From positions 1 through 61,891 of IMG/VR virus record IMGVR_UViG_3300044800_000230: 61,891 nt of DNA. One strand, given 5' to 3'. The notes beneath the pieces are model-generated. The model did not search any database and was not told the DNA's origin. It worked only from the letters and a program-made list of their open reading frames with translations. A program made the translations under genes and the position numbers. The DNA is from a virus. Shown piece after piece: positions 35,101-42,508 of the stretch (position 1 is the stretch's first letter; each line of letters starts with the position of its first letter).

Positions 35101-36146
35101 CATTGATCGCAACGGTCTATGCAGATGCTTATATCGATCAGATTGATGCCTATGGTGTCACAAAATACTACTGGCTTAGAAATAAGAATCCCAATGGCAC
35201 TTATTCGGCCTGGTATCCTGTAAACCAGTATGCTGGAGTATATGCCACTACCGCCTATATACAGGGAACAGATATTGAAAATCTGGGTGTCGATCTTTCT
35301 GACATATTTATGAAAATCCCTGTTGTAACAGGAGATTCTTGGTCAGATAATTACCCCAGTGCAGGATATGTTTATTGGAATGCCCATACCCTTTATTACA
35401 ACGGAGCCGGTTATTCAATAGCCGCAGACAGTACAAATTTAAAATATATCTATTGGGCGAATGGTTGTACAGGTTATTACGCATCTGCCACCAACCCAAC
35501 CTTGGGCGATGGGGATTTTGTCATAGCAGTAAATATCAGTGGTTATCACGATTTGGCATGGAACGCCATTGCCAATGAAGTAATCGGGTCTGCTTATATT
35601 GAAAACGGGGCTATCCTTAATGCCAAAATAGGCAATTTGGAAGTTGATTCTGCCAAGATAGCCGATCTAACCGTTGGAACCATCAAGATTGCAAACTATG
35701 CAATAGGTCGAGGAGTTGAATACTATAATGCCGCTGGCTACACTCTTCCTTACACTGATACTGCCGAGCATGAAATAGGAACCCTTACGGCTGTAACCTA
35801 CACAACAACCGATAGTGTATGGTTATGGGCATCAATGGTGGTCACAGAGATGGCTTATAAAGCTGCGTGGAAAAGTGGAGCTTATGTCCCAATTCAGTTC
35901 AGAATCAGAAGAGATTCTACCACGGGGACAATAATAACAGGGGCACTTACGATGGGACAGAACCAGATATTTGGTCAACTTCTTGATGCCCCTCCAATTA
36001 TTTTGGTAGGTAGCGATGTTCCAGGTGGAAGTGCAGGAAACCATGTCTACAAATTGACAGCCCAATTAACCAACGCTTCCGATTCAGGCGCCGATCAGGG
36101 AATCATAGCTTTTCGATTAATGATGGCTATGGCAAAAAGTAAATAG
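32130..36146 (+). CDS. Tail tip host-specificity protein: lambda I-J fusion
   Basis: 1338 residues. Residues 1-75 are a ubiquitin-like domain (VNVKYIPCLFDESTWIQF, DGDEVLIIQEIGGE), followed by hydrophobic helices (IIVAIGAALGLWGASAAGLF, then MSLAMTINVGLLIVTVAYTI), which together are the lambda gpI layout. From ~150 on it is gpJ: YGWEGIQMQVRPGVPVPTVHG, NPIYNVNDLMVNPRYGMGKY, and two fibronectin-type segments near 870-1050. The tail end has NAKIGNLEVDSAKIADLTVG, a trimeric coiled stretch, then a receptor-facing domain. In lambda, I and J are separate genes. Confidence 0.9.
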   Translation: MKVNVKYIPCLFDESTWIQFESHNQTVFAIFQFLFQKYPEVRDDPPYITVRVNGKKIHLLKWAKPLNDGDEVLIIQEIGGEIIVAIGAALGLWGASAAGLFGMSLAMTINVGLLIVTVAYTIYSYCTAPEAAKTGRGLNSSPTYGWEGIQMQVRPGVPVPTVHGEHLLGGNLIEAYISSDADKNYLNMLIALSEGEIEGIMKEDLSGVCTSTSDVPYILINDNLLSNFKDVTWDYRLGTQDQTQIPEFGDVCQTYSMAGVHMTTTPYLYTTVDSDVEAFELRFRVPSLFNSYKGNYYPFTTGVLIEHKLHSAGTWTTDETLTITGSSQQPLRRFFRLDNLTPGQYDIRVTYSNSGWVTSPEHPCDIYLDNITEIKYDTLIYPYTALLAIQVLATEQLSGQLPNVLTRIRGIKVKNLDTSATAWTNNPIYNVNDLMVNPRYGMGKYITQSNVNNDQLILMAQYCDQMLGDGTQRAGDSTTSTSLTDSDYTFVAGDIGKYICCKSVADITVYTVLLITSLSGDHTAIGSGGWTLGTPPAGNWEFGEKRSELDLVIDAPNQAFDCINQICSSFRALPIWSHDAIQLLIDKKESPSYIFNMGNIIEGSFKHSFASEKSKPNCIQVDYADRDKKFQKETVDITDSVTIAGGVPMRTRRMSLLGATRQSQIYREARFHLLAAKYQDEQITFKGAIDAIHLLPGDVDKFQHDVFAWGQGSVRIASATTTSITFEQSITIGANYIITCKLANDTLETRTIHEGAGTYTTITFDVAFTSPGPPAGGIYAIGAVGVEAKPFRVMSILKTPENEIEVVATEYSESVYTDTEIVLAQPVYSALPPNIQFPSGPDVSNPLLVPPDVTNFAVTETTGQTGVSITFTQPAATTNWSRADIYVSIDGGSTYKYINTMHDAGPMVYPDVLAGSTYYFKAISYSPFDVAGPTPPVVHLTITGAAAVGITSLTATAAFRNIFLDWVNVADTNISGTEVWRSDSNNRAAASLIATVYADAYIDQIDAYGVTKYYWLRNKNPNGTYSAWYPVNQYAGVYATTAYIQGTDIENLGVDLSDIFMKIPVVTGDSWSDNYPSAGYVYWNAHTLYYNGAGYSIAADSTNLKYIYWANGCTGYYASATNPTLGDGDFVIAVNISGYHDLAWNAIANEVIGSAYIENGAILNAKIGNLEVDSAKIADLTVGTIKIANYAIGRGVEYYNAAGYTLPYTDTAEHEIGTLTAVTYTTTDSVWLWASMVVTEMAYKAAWKSGAYVPIQFRIRRDSTTGTIITGALTMGQNQIFGQLLDAPPIILVGSDVPGGSAGNHVYKLTAQLTNASDSGADQGIIAFRLMMAMAKSK

Positions 36147-36154
36147 AGGATAAA

Positions 36155-37510
36155 ATGAATGGTTACATAGCGATCGACAGTAAAGGATGGGTAACAGAAA
36201 TTCACATGGATGAAACAGGTGTAAATCATGACAGTCATATATCTGATGGTCATATCCCTTTCCCTTATGGAAACTTATGGGGGTGTGATCCCTCGCACGA
36301 TATAATTCGTAAACTGATTCATTCTCAAATGATAATGTTCTATGATGGAAAGCAATTTTGTCAGGTCAAAAATCCTAAAGACATTTGGAAAAGAATCCTG
36401 GTCACCAATCTACATGGACCGCTTGCCTCTAATGAGCATCAAAAATTACTTGATAGTCTCGATAGTAGCTTTCCAGATGTCCCAACAGGAACAATTATCG
36501 AAACCCCTCCACCATTAGGGAAGGCCTTTGAACCTTCCTTTGAATGTGAAATAAAACCAGGATTGAAAGTAGGTCTTTCCAGTGAAGAGGATATTGATCT
36601 GTGGGAATCCCAGATGGTCAAAAGTGGACTTTACACGGCAGAGGAAGCTTGGAAAGTAGCCTCTCTATGGTTTAGTGACCATATGACTTGGCCCGTGAAG
36701 ACTACCTGGAAGGATAAACCAATTCAACTTGAACTCTACATTTTGAACAGAGGCACCAATAATGTGATGGCTGGGTATAACGACCATATAGATAGAGCCA
36801 GACCATTATGGTTCTGGAAACAAGTGGCCTTGCCTACTTTCAAGACTTTATACGGTTATGGATTTGAGAATATCAACAGTCAGGTGCGAATTGACAAACC
36901 TAACTATGTGAAATTTTTGACTGAAGCCTACGGACATGAGGTTTTAAGGAAAACGAATGACAGTTTTATTTTAAGATTGAATATCAAGGATGCAATTAAG
37001 AACATTGGAGATTGGCCTGCACGAAAAACAATGGGGCCGGATTGGAAATGGGAAAAGGATGGTATATCGGTGAGAGAAGCAACTGATGTGGATCTACCAA
37101 CTATCTATTCAACCATAGATACTTCATGGGGAGACAATTCACGGAAACAATTGTCGTTGTACAACCTTGACAGTATGTGGAATTTAGATTCTGCTTCAAT
37201 ACTCCTGAGTCTTTATGATGGAAAGATTATTGAAGCCCGTATCTTCAGAGAAAGAAAGGATAAAATCACCAGTTTAAGAACTAATATTTTAAGAACAGTT
37301 ATTGATGATAAAACCAATTTGGCTATGACTGGAATGCTTGAATGGCAAGCAGGTGTTGGATATGAAGAAACATCATTTATTATTGAAACTAAGTTATTTG
37401 AAAGAGTTAAGGATCAATGGCTTGCAAGAGGATGGAAGGTTTTCAGTCAAGACCAAAATATTACTGAATGCCGAATGAATGTAAAGGAAAGATTGAATGC
37501 TAATTTATAA
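36155..37510 (+). CDS. Large protein with GNAT-like C-terminal domain
   Basis: 451 residues directly after the tip protein, with a GAGGATAAA ribosome-binding site. The first ~90 residues resemble a small tail-fiber-associated domain (GYIAIDSKGWVTEIHMDETG). The middle and end have acetyltransferase-like features (SVREATDVDLPTIYSTIDTS, SILLSLYDGKIIEARIF) but a weak acetyl-CoA loop. It may be a tail-associated modifier or chaperone. Its function is unknown. The stop overlaps the GIY-YIG gene by 14 bases. Confidence 0.5.
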   Translation: MNGYIAIDSKGWVTEIHMDETGVNHDSHISDGHIPFPYGNLWGCDPSHDIIRKLIHSQMIMFYDGKQFCQVKNPKDIWKRILVTNLHGPLASNEHQKLLDSLDSSFPDVPTGTIIETPPPLGKAFEPSFECEIKPGLKVGLSSEEDIDLWESQMVKSGLYTAEEAWKVASLWFSDHMTWPVKTTWKDKPIQLELYILNRGTNNVMAGYNDHIDRARPLWFWKQVALPTFKTLYGYGFENINSQVRIDKPNYVKFLTEAYGHEVLRKTNDSFILRLNIKDAIKNIGDWPARKTMGPDWKWEKDGISVREATDVDLPTIYSTIDTSWGDNSRKQLSLYNLDSMWNLDSASILLSLYDGKIIEARIFRERKDKITSLRTNILRTVIDDKTNLAMTGMLEWQAGVGYEETSFIIETKLFERVKDQWLARGWKVFSQDQNITECRMNVKERLNANL

Positions 37511-38060
37511 AGCACTTAATAAAATTAATGGAAAGATTTATATAGGGGAAACCAATAATTTGGAGAAAAGGATTGTCGAACATTTACGGTCGGCCCAACG
37601 TGGGGATAAAGGATATTTTTACAATGCTCTTAGAGCATATGGTAGTCAAGTCTTTGAATGGTCTACTATTGATATTGCAGATTGCAGAGAAATTTTAGAT
37701 GAGAAAGAAGAATATTGGATCAACCATCTGCATACCAAACCTCCATATGGTTATAATGTGGCTAATGGTGGAAATTGGAATCCTGGGAAAAATAGAGGGA
37801 CTAAAAGACCTGATCTTGCCGAGAGAAATAAAGTAATAAAACCTATGTTGGGGAAACACCTTTCAGAAGAAACTAAAAGAAAGTTAAGTGAATCCAAAAT
37901 TGGAAAAAAGAGGCCAGATCAATCAGTAAGAATAAAGAAGATAAATATGGAAGATAATCCTGCCAAGAGACCAGGAGCAAGAAAGAAACTTGGAGAACCC
38001 CGTCCATGGTTAGTGGGGGAAAAAAATCCAATGAGTAAAAATAGAAGGCCAACATTATGA
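37497..38060 (+). CDS. GIY-YIG homing endonuclease with NUMOD3 motifs
   Basis: 187 residues. LIYKALNKINGKIYIGETNN is the GIY-YIG motif, with R in NLEKRIVEH and E in LDEKEEYWI as catalytic residues. KHLSEETKRKLSESKIGKKR and PGARKKLGEPRP are NUMOD3 DNA-binding repeats. It overlaps both neighbours (14 and 4 bases), a free-standing homing gene that has been fitted into the operon without breaking frames. Confidence 0.92.
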   Translation: MLIYKALNKINGKIYIGETNNLEKRIVEHLRSAQRGDKGYFYNALRAYGSQVFEWSTIDIADCREILDEKEEYWINHLHTKPPYGYNVANGGNWNPGKNRGTKRPDLAERNKVIKPMLGKHLSEETKRKLSESKIGKKRPDQSVRIKKINMEDNPAKRPGARKKLGEPRPWLVGEKNPMSKNRRPTL

Positions 38061-38536
38061 ATTTAGAATTTAGAGAACTCTCTTCTTATGAAGCTTACAG
38101 GTTATGGGAGAAGTTTGGTGAAGACCTGGGAATTGGACACCTCAGATCTACATACGGAAATTATTGGATTCGTCAGCCAGTACAAGGTGAAAGGGTCTGG
38201 GTAGTCTATGACAAAGATGAAAATAGAGTAGGGTGGGTCGCTATGAGACCGGACGGGGTTGATCCGATGGTCTGGCAGGCATCAGGTATATTTAGTCCAT
38301 ATAGAGGGCATGGATACTCGAAAGAGATGCTCCTGTGGTCTTCTGACACATCCTGGGCAATCTGGGGGGTAAAAGTGATGCTATTTGAGATAAGCAATCA
38401 TGTAATGTTGCAATCATACATTCGATACCACTATGAGAGGATTTTCAATAAGACTATACCTGGTGAATTCGTGGCAGGATATATCAATTATCCGACTCCA
38501 GGTTATGTCATCTTTGGCCTGGAAAGGGGAAAATAA
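38057..38536 (+). CDS. GNAT-family acetyltransferase-like protein
   Basis: 159 residues. RELSSYEAYRLWEKFGEDLG, WVVYDKDENRVGWVAMRPDG and GIFSPYRGHGYSKEMLLW (with the R-G-x-G acetyl-CoA loop) mark a GNAT fold. It follows the tail genes and may modify a virion or host surface component (inference). Confidence 0.7.
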   Translation: MNLEFRELSSYEAYRLWEKFGEDLGIGHLRSTYGNYWIRQPVQGERVWVVYDKDENRVGWVAMRPDGVDPMVWQASGIFSPYRGHGYSKEMLLWSSDTSWAIWGVKVMLFEISNHVMLQSYIRYHYERIFNKTIPGEFVAGYINYPTPGYVIFGLERGK

Positions 38537-38854
38537 ATGGTAGAAAATAATTTCTGCAAAAAACATTCAGGAATGGAAGAGGCCATAGCCTTTATCAAAG
38601 ATTGGCAGAAGGGAGTTACAGAAACACTTAAACATATTGTGACTGGAAGGTCAGCATGGGCTTTTTTTGCCTTATTCCTTACCGTCTGTTTGGCTGTTGT
38701 AGGTTTCCTTTGGCATGGGCAAGTTGCAATATGGGATAACGTAAATCTAAATCACAAAGAAACGATGAGAGCAATAACTGATCTTCGAGAGAAAGTCATA
38801 ATAATCGACTATAAAGTTCAGAAACATTTAGATGATACAAACGGGAAAAAATGA
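38537..38854 (+). CDS. Single-pass membrane protein with coiled-coil end
   Basis: 105 residues. A cytosolic N-terminus (Cys/His: FCKKHSG) is followed by one transmembrane helix (AFFALFLTVCLAVVGFLWHG) and a charged helical C-terminus. It lies at the start of the lysis region, so it could be a holin-related or spanin-like protein (inference). ATGA overlap with the next ORF. Confidence 0.6.
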   Translation: MVENNFCKKHSGMEEAIAFIKDWQKGVTETLKHIVTGRSAWAFFALFLTVCLAVVGFLWHGQVAIWDNVNLNHKETMRAITDLREKVIIIDYKVQKHLDDTNGKK

Positions 38855-39018
38855 ACAACACTGAGCAAATCATTCAGAAATGTTATGGCATCACCCATTG
38901 GGCAGTCCTTCGGGGAAGGGCTACTTTGAAGAAGGACAGAAGGGAATTTGACCGTTGTGATGTGATTGTCAACGACCTTGTTCAGAAATTGATAAAGGTG
39001 ATTAAGGATGACTCTTAG
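38851..39018 (+). CDS. Small basic protein of unknown function
   Basis: 55 residues in ATGA overlap with the previous gene. CYGITHWAVLRGRATLKKDR and CDVIVNDLVQKLIKVIKDDS suggest a short alpha-helical domain. It overlaps the endolysin start by 11 bases. Confidence 0.55.
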   Translation: MNNTEQIIQKCYGITHWAVLRGRATLKKDRREFDRCDVIVNDLVQKLIKVIKDDS

Positions 39019-39343
39019 AGAAGCCCGGTGCAAATTTAGTTATCTTTTAGCAGAAAAACTTCTTCCCAAGATGAGAGAATTAGGATTTGAATATGCCTTT
39101 GATGAAGTGACCAACCATCAAGGTAAGGGTCACATGGAAGGAAGTCTGCACTATTCGGGTTGTGCAGGGGATATAAATCTATATCTTAATGGAGTCTATC
39201 AACCATTAACTGAAACTCATAGACCATTGGGGGAATATTGGGAATCTCTTGACCCTAATTGCCACTGGGGAGGAAGGTTTGATCCCCCAGATGGGAATCA
39301 TTATAGTTACAGTCCTAAAGAAATATTTGGAGGAAGGGAGTGA
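39008..39343 (+). CDS. Endolysin, M15-type peptidase
   Basis: 111 residues, a zinc peptidase that cuts peptidoglycan peptides. The metal site is visible: H in GSLHYSG, D in CAGDINLYL and H in GNHYSY, with the family spacing. The short length equals the catalytic domain of L-Ala-D-Glu or D-Ala-D-Ala peptidases without a cell-wall-binding domain, as usual for Gram-negative phages. Confidence 0.85.
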   Translation: MTLREARCKFSYLLAEKLLPKMRELGFEYAFDEVTNHQGKGHMEGSLHYSGCAGDINLYLNGVYQPLTETHRPLGEYWESLDPNCHWGGRFDPPDGNHYSYSPKEIFGGRE

Positions 39344-39474
39344 TGTATTTTAGTTGGCAAAAAATCTATCCCTTTTGGTGGTTTAGGATATGGTGGCATC
39401 GGGTGGATGGTCTTACTGTTATCATCAAATGGTGGATGTTAAGGGTTGTATGGGTGAAAAGAGTGGTGAAATGA
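39343..39474 (+). CDS. Trp-rich small membrane protein
   Basis: 43 residues starting on the endolysin stop (TGATG). It has seven Trp and many Arg/Lys/Val (YPFWWFRIWWHRVDG, IIKWWMLRVVWVKR), an amphipathic pattern suited to membrane contact. A lysis helper is possible but unproven. Confidence 0.45.
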   Translation: MYFSWQKIYPFWWFRIWWHRVDGLTVIIKWWMLRVVWVKRVVK

Positions 39475-39526
39475 AAGAGACAATTGGTTTAGGCGACCTA
39501 TTTAAAAGTGAAAGGAGGTGATATTA

Positions 39527-40039
39527 ATGGCAGATACAGGCGTAGGAATTAAGGGTCAAGTTTACAATGGAGATGTTGTCGGGATATACAATCGGGTAAT
39601 CAGATTCTCGGAAGAAATGTGGAAATGTGCATCTTCATCGGTTCCTTATCTATCTACTGCGGATCAGGCAAGATTGGGCAAGTATCTTGATGCGATCGAT
39701 GCTTACAATGCATGGGTACAGGCTCAACCAGAACTCGATCTTCCAGAAACTGCTCCAAAATCTTATGTTTTGGATACTCCTCCGGCAACTGCAGAGGTAG
39801 AAAGTGACGATCTGAATGATGTTATCAGGATGATGACAGACATGAAGGATGAACTGATAAACTCCCAGTCAGCCAGAATGCCCTGCAGGTTAGTTTCCTT
39901 TGATGCGGTGAGGTTGACGGACTATGTCAGCAAGATCAGAAAATTCCTGACTGATTACATCCAGAAGGTTCAACCTCTCGACCTTCCAGAATCAAGTCCA
40001 AGGGATGCGGTTTCAGGGACTGGAAAGGTAGGGGTGTGA
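39527..40039 (+). CDS. Two-repeat protein of unknown function
   Basis: 170 residues with a perfect AAAGGAGGTGAT ribosome-binding site. It is built of two similar ~60-residue halves, each with a helix pair and ending LDLPETAPK or LDLPESSPRD. The first half carries MWKCASSSVPYLSTADQARL, the second ARMPCRLVSFDAVRLTDY. It may be a small structural or lysis-associated protein. Confidence 0.6.
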   Translation: MADTGVGIKGQVYNGDVVGIYNRVIRFSEEMWKCASSSVPYLSTADQARLGKYLDAIDAYNAWVQAQPELDLPETAPKSYVLDTPPATAEVESDDLNDVIRMMTDMKDELINSQSARMPCRLVSFDAVRLTDYVSKIRKFLTDYIQKVQPLDLPESSPRDAVSGTGKVGV

Positions 40040-40040
40040 A

Positions 40041-40109
40041 ATGTGCTTATTAATCTTAACCAAAGGGTCGCCTAAACCATTTTTTAAACATTTGAAGATA
40101 AGAAGATGA
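40041..40109 (+). CDS. Tiny basic ORF
   Basis: 22 residues (CLLILTKGSPKPFFKHLKIR) overlapping the next start by ATGA. Weak evidence: short, with GGGGTGTGA upstream. Confidence 0.25.
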   Translation: MCLLILTKGSPKPFFKHLKIRR

Positions 40110-40342
40110 TTAAAGGTTCAAATGTCTGTTTTGAGTGTTTGGCCCATAAACATGGATACTATTCAGCTAAGGACATGTTAAATGATTATTATTGGATCAA
40201 GATGTTAACTACAAAACAAATAGCAGAACTTATTGGAGTAACTTTCTCGGCAGTAACCGAGAGGTTACACTTTTATAATATTCCTCTTAGATCCGTAGGA
40301 TCAGCAGGAAGAATAGATCGTTATAGAAAGGAGGTGAGTTAA
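40106..40342 (+). CDS. Small HTH-type protein
   Basis: 78 residues. CFECLAHKHGYYSAKDMLND is followed by LTTKQIAELIGVTFSAVTER, a helix-turn-helix, and a basic tail. The N-terminal CxxC-like pair may bind zinc. It could regulate late genes or be a homing-nuclease fragment (NUMOD-type HTH). The exact family is unknown. Confidence 0.6.
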   Translation: MIKGSNVCFECLAHKHGYYSAKDMLNDYYWIKMLTTKQIAELIGVTFSAVTERLHFYNIPLRSVGSAGRIDRYRKEVS

Positions 40343-40522
40343 ATGAGTCCGACAGTCATTAACCTAATTACCAATATAGTAGGTGTATTATTGGTTATTT
40401 TGGAGCCCATCAGGTCCTATTTGTCTTCTCAAACCTTTAACTGGACAACTTTTTTGATGTGCATAGGTGGTGCAATTGTTGCCTACTTTACCAGTAAAAG
40501 CACATTGTCCATACAGAAATGA
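40343..40522 (+). CDS. Holin-like two-helix membrane protein
   Basis: 59 residues with AAAGGAGGTGAG upstream. Two hydrophobic helices (NLITNIVGVLLVILEPI and FLMCIGGAIVAYFTS) are joined by a short polar turn, with a Lys at the end. Size, topology and place just after the endolysin fit a class II holin. Confidence 0.65.
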   Translation: MSPTVINLITNIVGVLLVILEPIRSYLSSQTFNWTTFLMCIGGAIVAYFTSKSTLSIQK

Positions 40523-40534
40523 AAGGAGGAAATT

Positions 40535-40690
40535 ATGTTAGGGATAATTCTATTGGTATTTGCGTTTTGTCTATTGGTAATAGCGGCTTTTGGATGGACA
40601 CCAAAACCACCTATCAATCTTGGGTGGCTCGGACTGGCTCTATGGGTTCTCTCCATTTTGCTTGGTGGGGTCCATATAGGGATCAGATAA
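40535..40690 (+). CDS. Second small two-helix membrane protein
   Basis: 51 residues with AAAGGAGGAAAT upstream. GIILLVFAFCLLVIAAFG and WLGLALWVLSILLGGVHIG are membrane helices separated by TPKPPIN. It may act as a second holin, antiholin or pinholin. Confidence 0.6.
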   Translation: MLGIILLVFAFCLLVIAAFGWTPKPPINLGWLGLALWVLSILLGGVHIGIR

Positions 40691-40704
40691 AAAAGGAGGA
40701 GTTT

Positions 40705-41094
40705 ATGAAAAGGAAGATCAGAGTTTCTATCGTCATGGTTCTGGTTTTGTTGGCTCTGGCGGCTTGCGCCTCATTTGACACGAATGCCTACAAAACTTTG
40801 GCTGTAGCTAAAACATCTTACACCCAAGCGATGTCTGCATTGGGAAGTTTGCAGACTCAAGGTAAACTTTCAGATGCAGAAGTCCAGAAAATTTTACCCA
40901 TAGCAAGAACCTATTATCAGGCCTATCTTATCACCGAATCGGCTTATGAGGTCTATCATGCCAATCCAACAATAACGAATCAGGATCAACTGATCAGTCT
41001 TATGAATGATGTGGTCCTAAAATTAGGTAACTTGAGTCAAATTTTGATTCCCTATAACATTGCAGTAAATCAAATTGCAGTTCCTGCAAAATAA
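40705..41094 (+). CDS. Small lipoprotein in the lysis region
   Basis: 129 residues from the ATG behind AAAAAGGAGGAG. A signal peptide (KRKIRVSIVMVLVLLALAAC) has a lipobox LAAC with the Cys to be lipidated. The mature part is helical with Tyr/Gln-rich segments. An outer-membrane spanin or host-envelope role is likely from position. Confidence 0.7.
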   Translation: MKRKIRVSIVMVLVLLALAACASFDTNAYKTLAVAKTSYTQAMSALGSLQTQGKLSDAEVQKILPIARTYYQAYLITESAYEVYHANPTITNQDQLISLMNDVVLKLGNLSQILIPYNIAVNQIAVPAK

Positions 41095-41105
41095 GGAGGT
41101 ATACC

Positions 41106-41273
41106 ATGACACCTGCGGCCATCATTATTGCCCAACTGATTTGTCAATATGGAATTCCAGGAGCGATCCAAATTATCCAGATCATCACTAAACCATCCAT
41201 AACGGCGGCAGATATTGCGGCATTGAAAGATATTAAACCACCCGAGAGTTTTCTCACAATTAAAACCACTTGA
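41106..41273 (+). CDS. Small protein closing the rightward late operon
   Basis: 55 residues with AAGGAGGTATACC upstream. The hydrophobic first half (AAIIIAQLICQYGIPGAIQI) and polar end (LKDIKPPESFLTIKT) fit a short membrane-associated or core-domain protein. The function is unknown. Confidence 0.6.
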   Translation: MTPAAIIIAQLICQYGIPGAIQIIQIITKPSITAADIAALKDIKPPESFLTIKTT

Positions 41274-41325
41274 AAAATATTAAGGTGGGTGGTCAAACAG
41301 GGCAAATACCAAGAGATAGGGCAGG

Positions 41326-41350
41326 GAGGTCAATCTTACGGGTTGACCTC
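41326..41350. terminator. Hairpin between convergent operons
   Basis: GAGGTCAA - nine bases - TTGACCTC, a perfect 8-base-pair stem, lies between the stop of the rightward operon (41273) and the stop of the leftward operon (41349). T-rich sequence follows on the rightward side only. It probably ends transcription from both sides. Confidence 0.5.
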
Positions 41351-41504
41351 ATTCCTTCTTAAGCAACCGAAGTATTTCTATTAAAATTTTACAAATAAAA
41401 ATAAACTGCCATTCTTTTTTATTTATACCTGCATGACCTGGAGAATCCCCAACTTGGGCTTGATATGCATTTAGTGATATCTCTAATTCTTCTAAACTAT
41501 TCAT
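41349..41504 (-). CDS. Small protein, paralog of the 48592 gene
   Basis: 51 residues from the ATG behind GAGGAGGAATGAGG. NSLEELEISLNAY at the start and ILIEILRLLKKE at the end match the product at 48592-48732 (NSLEKLERAF; ILIEILRELQSKD). It is the last gene of the leftward operon. The function is unknown. Confidence 0.65.
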   Translation of the reverse strand: MNSLEELEISLNAYQAQVGDSPGHAGINKKEWQFIFICKILIEILRLLKKE

Positions 41505-41511
41505 GTTGACC

Positions 41512-41736
41512 TCATTCCTCCTCTCCCAGCTTAGTCCCATCTGCCTCCGTGTAAATATCTTCTCTTTTATCATCAAGGAAATCGAAACTCTTGTTTTGCT
41601 CCTTCCTCAGCAATCTGCGGGATTCCATAAAGAAATACTTTACTGCATCATAACGTTCATTACTGTTAGATTTGTCATAGGGATAGTGCAAGTAAGTCTC
41701 CTCAAACTCTTTCTGGTCGGTCTCTTCTTGAGTCAT
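41512..41736 (-). CDS. Small acidic protein
   Basis: 74 residues from the ATG behind GGAAGGAGGGG. EETDQKEFEETYLHYPYDKS, then AVKYFFMESRRLLRKEQNK. Its end supplies the ribosome-binding site of the next gene. It overlaps the previous small ORF by 4 bases. Unknown. Confidence 0.6.
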   Translation of the reverse strand: MTQEETDQKEFEETYLHYPYDKSNSNERYDAVKYFFMESRRLLRKEQNKSFDFLDDKREDIYTEADGTKLGEEE

Positions 41737-41849
41737 CTTTCCCCTCCTTCCTGATATACATAGCAATCCAAATACAATTCTGGGTAGTCAATACAGATAT
41801 CATTTCCTCTTGAACACATACCAGTTTCATCATCATAAAAAGGGCACAT
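41733..41849 (-). CDS. Four-Cys mini-protein
   Basis: 38 residues; its start is coupled to the stop of the upstream gene by TAATG. Four Cys (CPFYDDETGMCSRGND, CIDYPELYLDCYVY) in an acidic frame suggest metal binding. The stop overlaps the following ATG. Confidence 0.55.
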   Translation of the reverse strand: MCPFYDDETGMCSRGNDICIDYPELYLDCYVYQEGGER

Positions 41850-42256
41850 TATTTCTTCTCTACCAGTTTACATAATTCATCTACCAAATCCTGATAATAT
41901 GAGTCTGGTGTTTCATCCCATTGTCGTTTAAATTTTTCAATCCTCTCCTCCAACCCCTTCACTCGTTTCCTACCACAATCAACAGTTTCAAATTCCTTCC
42001 TCAGATTATGTCTCAACGTTTCATTATCTCTTTCCAACTCCTTCACCTTATTTTTTAATATTTCTATCGTAGAAAGATATTCGCAACCACGGCAGTATTC
42101 TCTTGCACCTGGAGCCCTGGAATGAAATTCGCCCTCCAACTCCTTGATGCGTTCAGCGGCCATTACCATTGTGTTACCCCATCCCATATGCCCTTCGGTC
42201 GCAATTTCATTGGCTTGATAATTTAATAATTCAATAATATTTATCTTCTCATCCAT
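41849..42256 (-). CDS. Coiled-coil protein of the early operon
   Basis: 135 residues starting behind CCAAGGGGGGAAAG. An N-terminal IIELLNYQANEIATEGHMGW is followed by a long charged coiled coil with an internal CRGCEYL Cys pair. The function is unknown. Confidence 0.6.
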   Translation of the reverse strand: MDEKINIIELLNYQANEIATEGHMGWGNTMVMAAERIKELEGEFHSRAPGAREYCRGCEYLSTIEILKNKVKELERDNETLRHNLRKEFETVDCGRKRVKGLEERIEKFKRQWDETPDSYYQDLVDELCKLVEKK

Positions 42257-42279
42257 CTTTCCCCCCTTGGCCAATGGGA

Positions 42280-42378
42280 TTAAGAACATTTAGCAAGATA
42301 CATCATTAACCATATTAAAAATGCAATTGGAATCCAACTTAATAAAAAAGCTATCCCCATCCTGTCATGTTTATTCAT
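42280..42378 (-). CDS. Tiny membrane protein
   Basis: 32 residues: GIAFLLSWIPIAFLIWLMMY is a membrane helix with a basic front. It is preceded by AAGAGATG only. It follows structured element E1 at 42397-42508. Confidence 0.5.
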   Translation of the reverse strand: MNKHDRMGIAFLLSWIPIAFLIWLMMYLAKCS

Positions 42379-42396
42379 TTATTTCATCTCTTAGTT

Positions 42397-42508
42397 GACG
42401 GTCAATGGGCAGGATTAATGTAAGTATGTATCCTGTGTGTGCTCAATCTAACGAGGTGAATTAGTCCCCGACTTACATTCACAGCTTATTAAGCCACCAT
42501 TGGCCGCC
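42397..42508 (-). ncRNA. Structured element E1 with predicted pseudoknot
   Basis: The outer stem pairs 42397-42408 with 42497-42508 (10 of 12 Watson-Crick; a G-U appears when read from the leftward strand). Inside, CAGGAT at 42410-42415 pairs with ATCCTG at 42430-42435. The loop sequence AATGTAAGT at 42417-42425 pairs perfectly with ACTTACATT at 42471-42479, giving an H-type pseudoknot. The element starts right after the stop of the upstream gene and ends before the 32-residue ORF. It has no coding content. Structure is inferred from base pairing only. Confidence 0.55.

Noticed and set aside
40519-41094. A long version of the lipoprotein frame starting at 40519
   Set aside because: It would destroy the well-supported small membrane gene at 40535-40690; the start at 40705 has its own strong Shine-Dalgarno sequence and a signal peptide.
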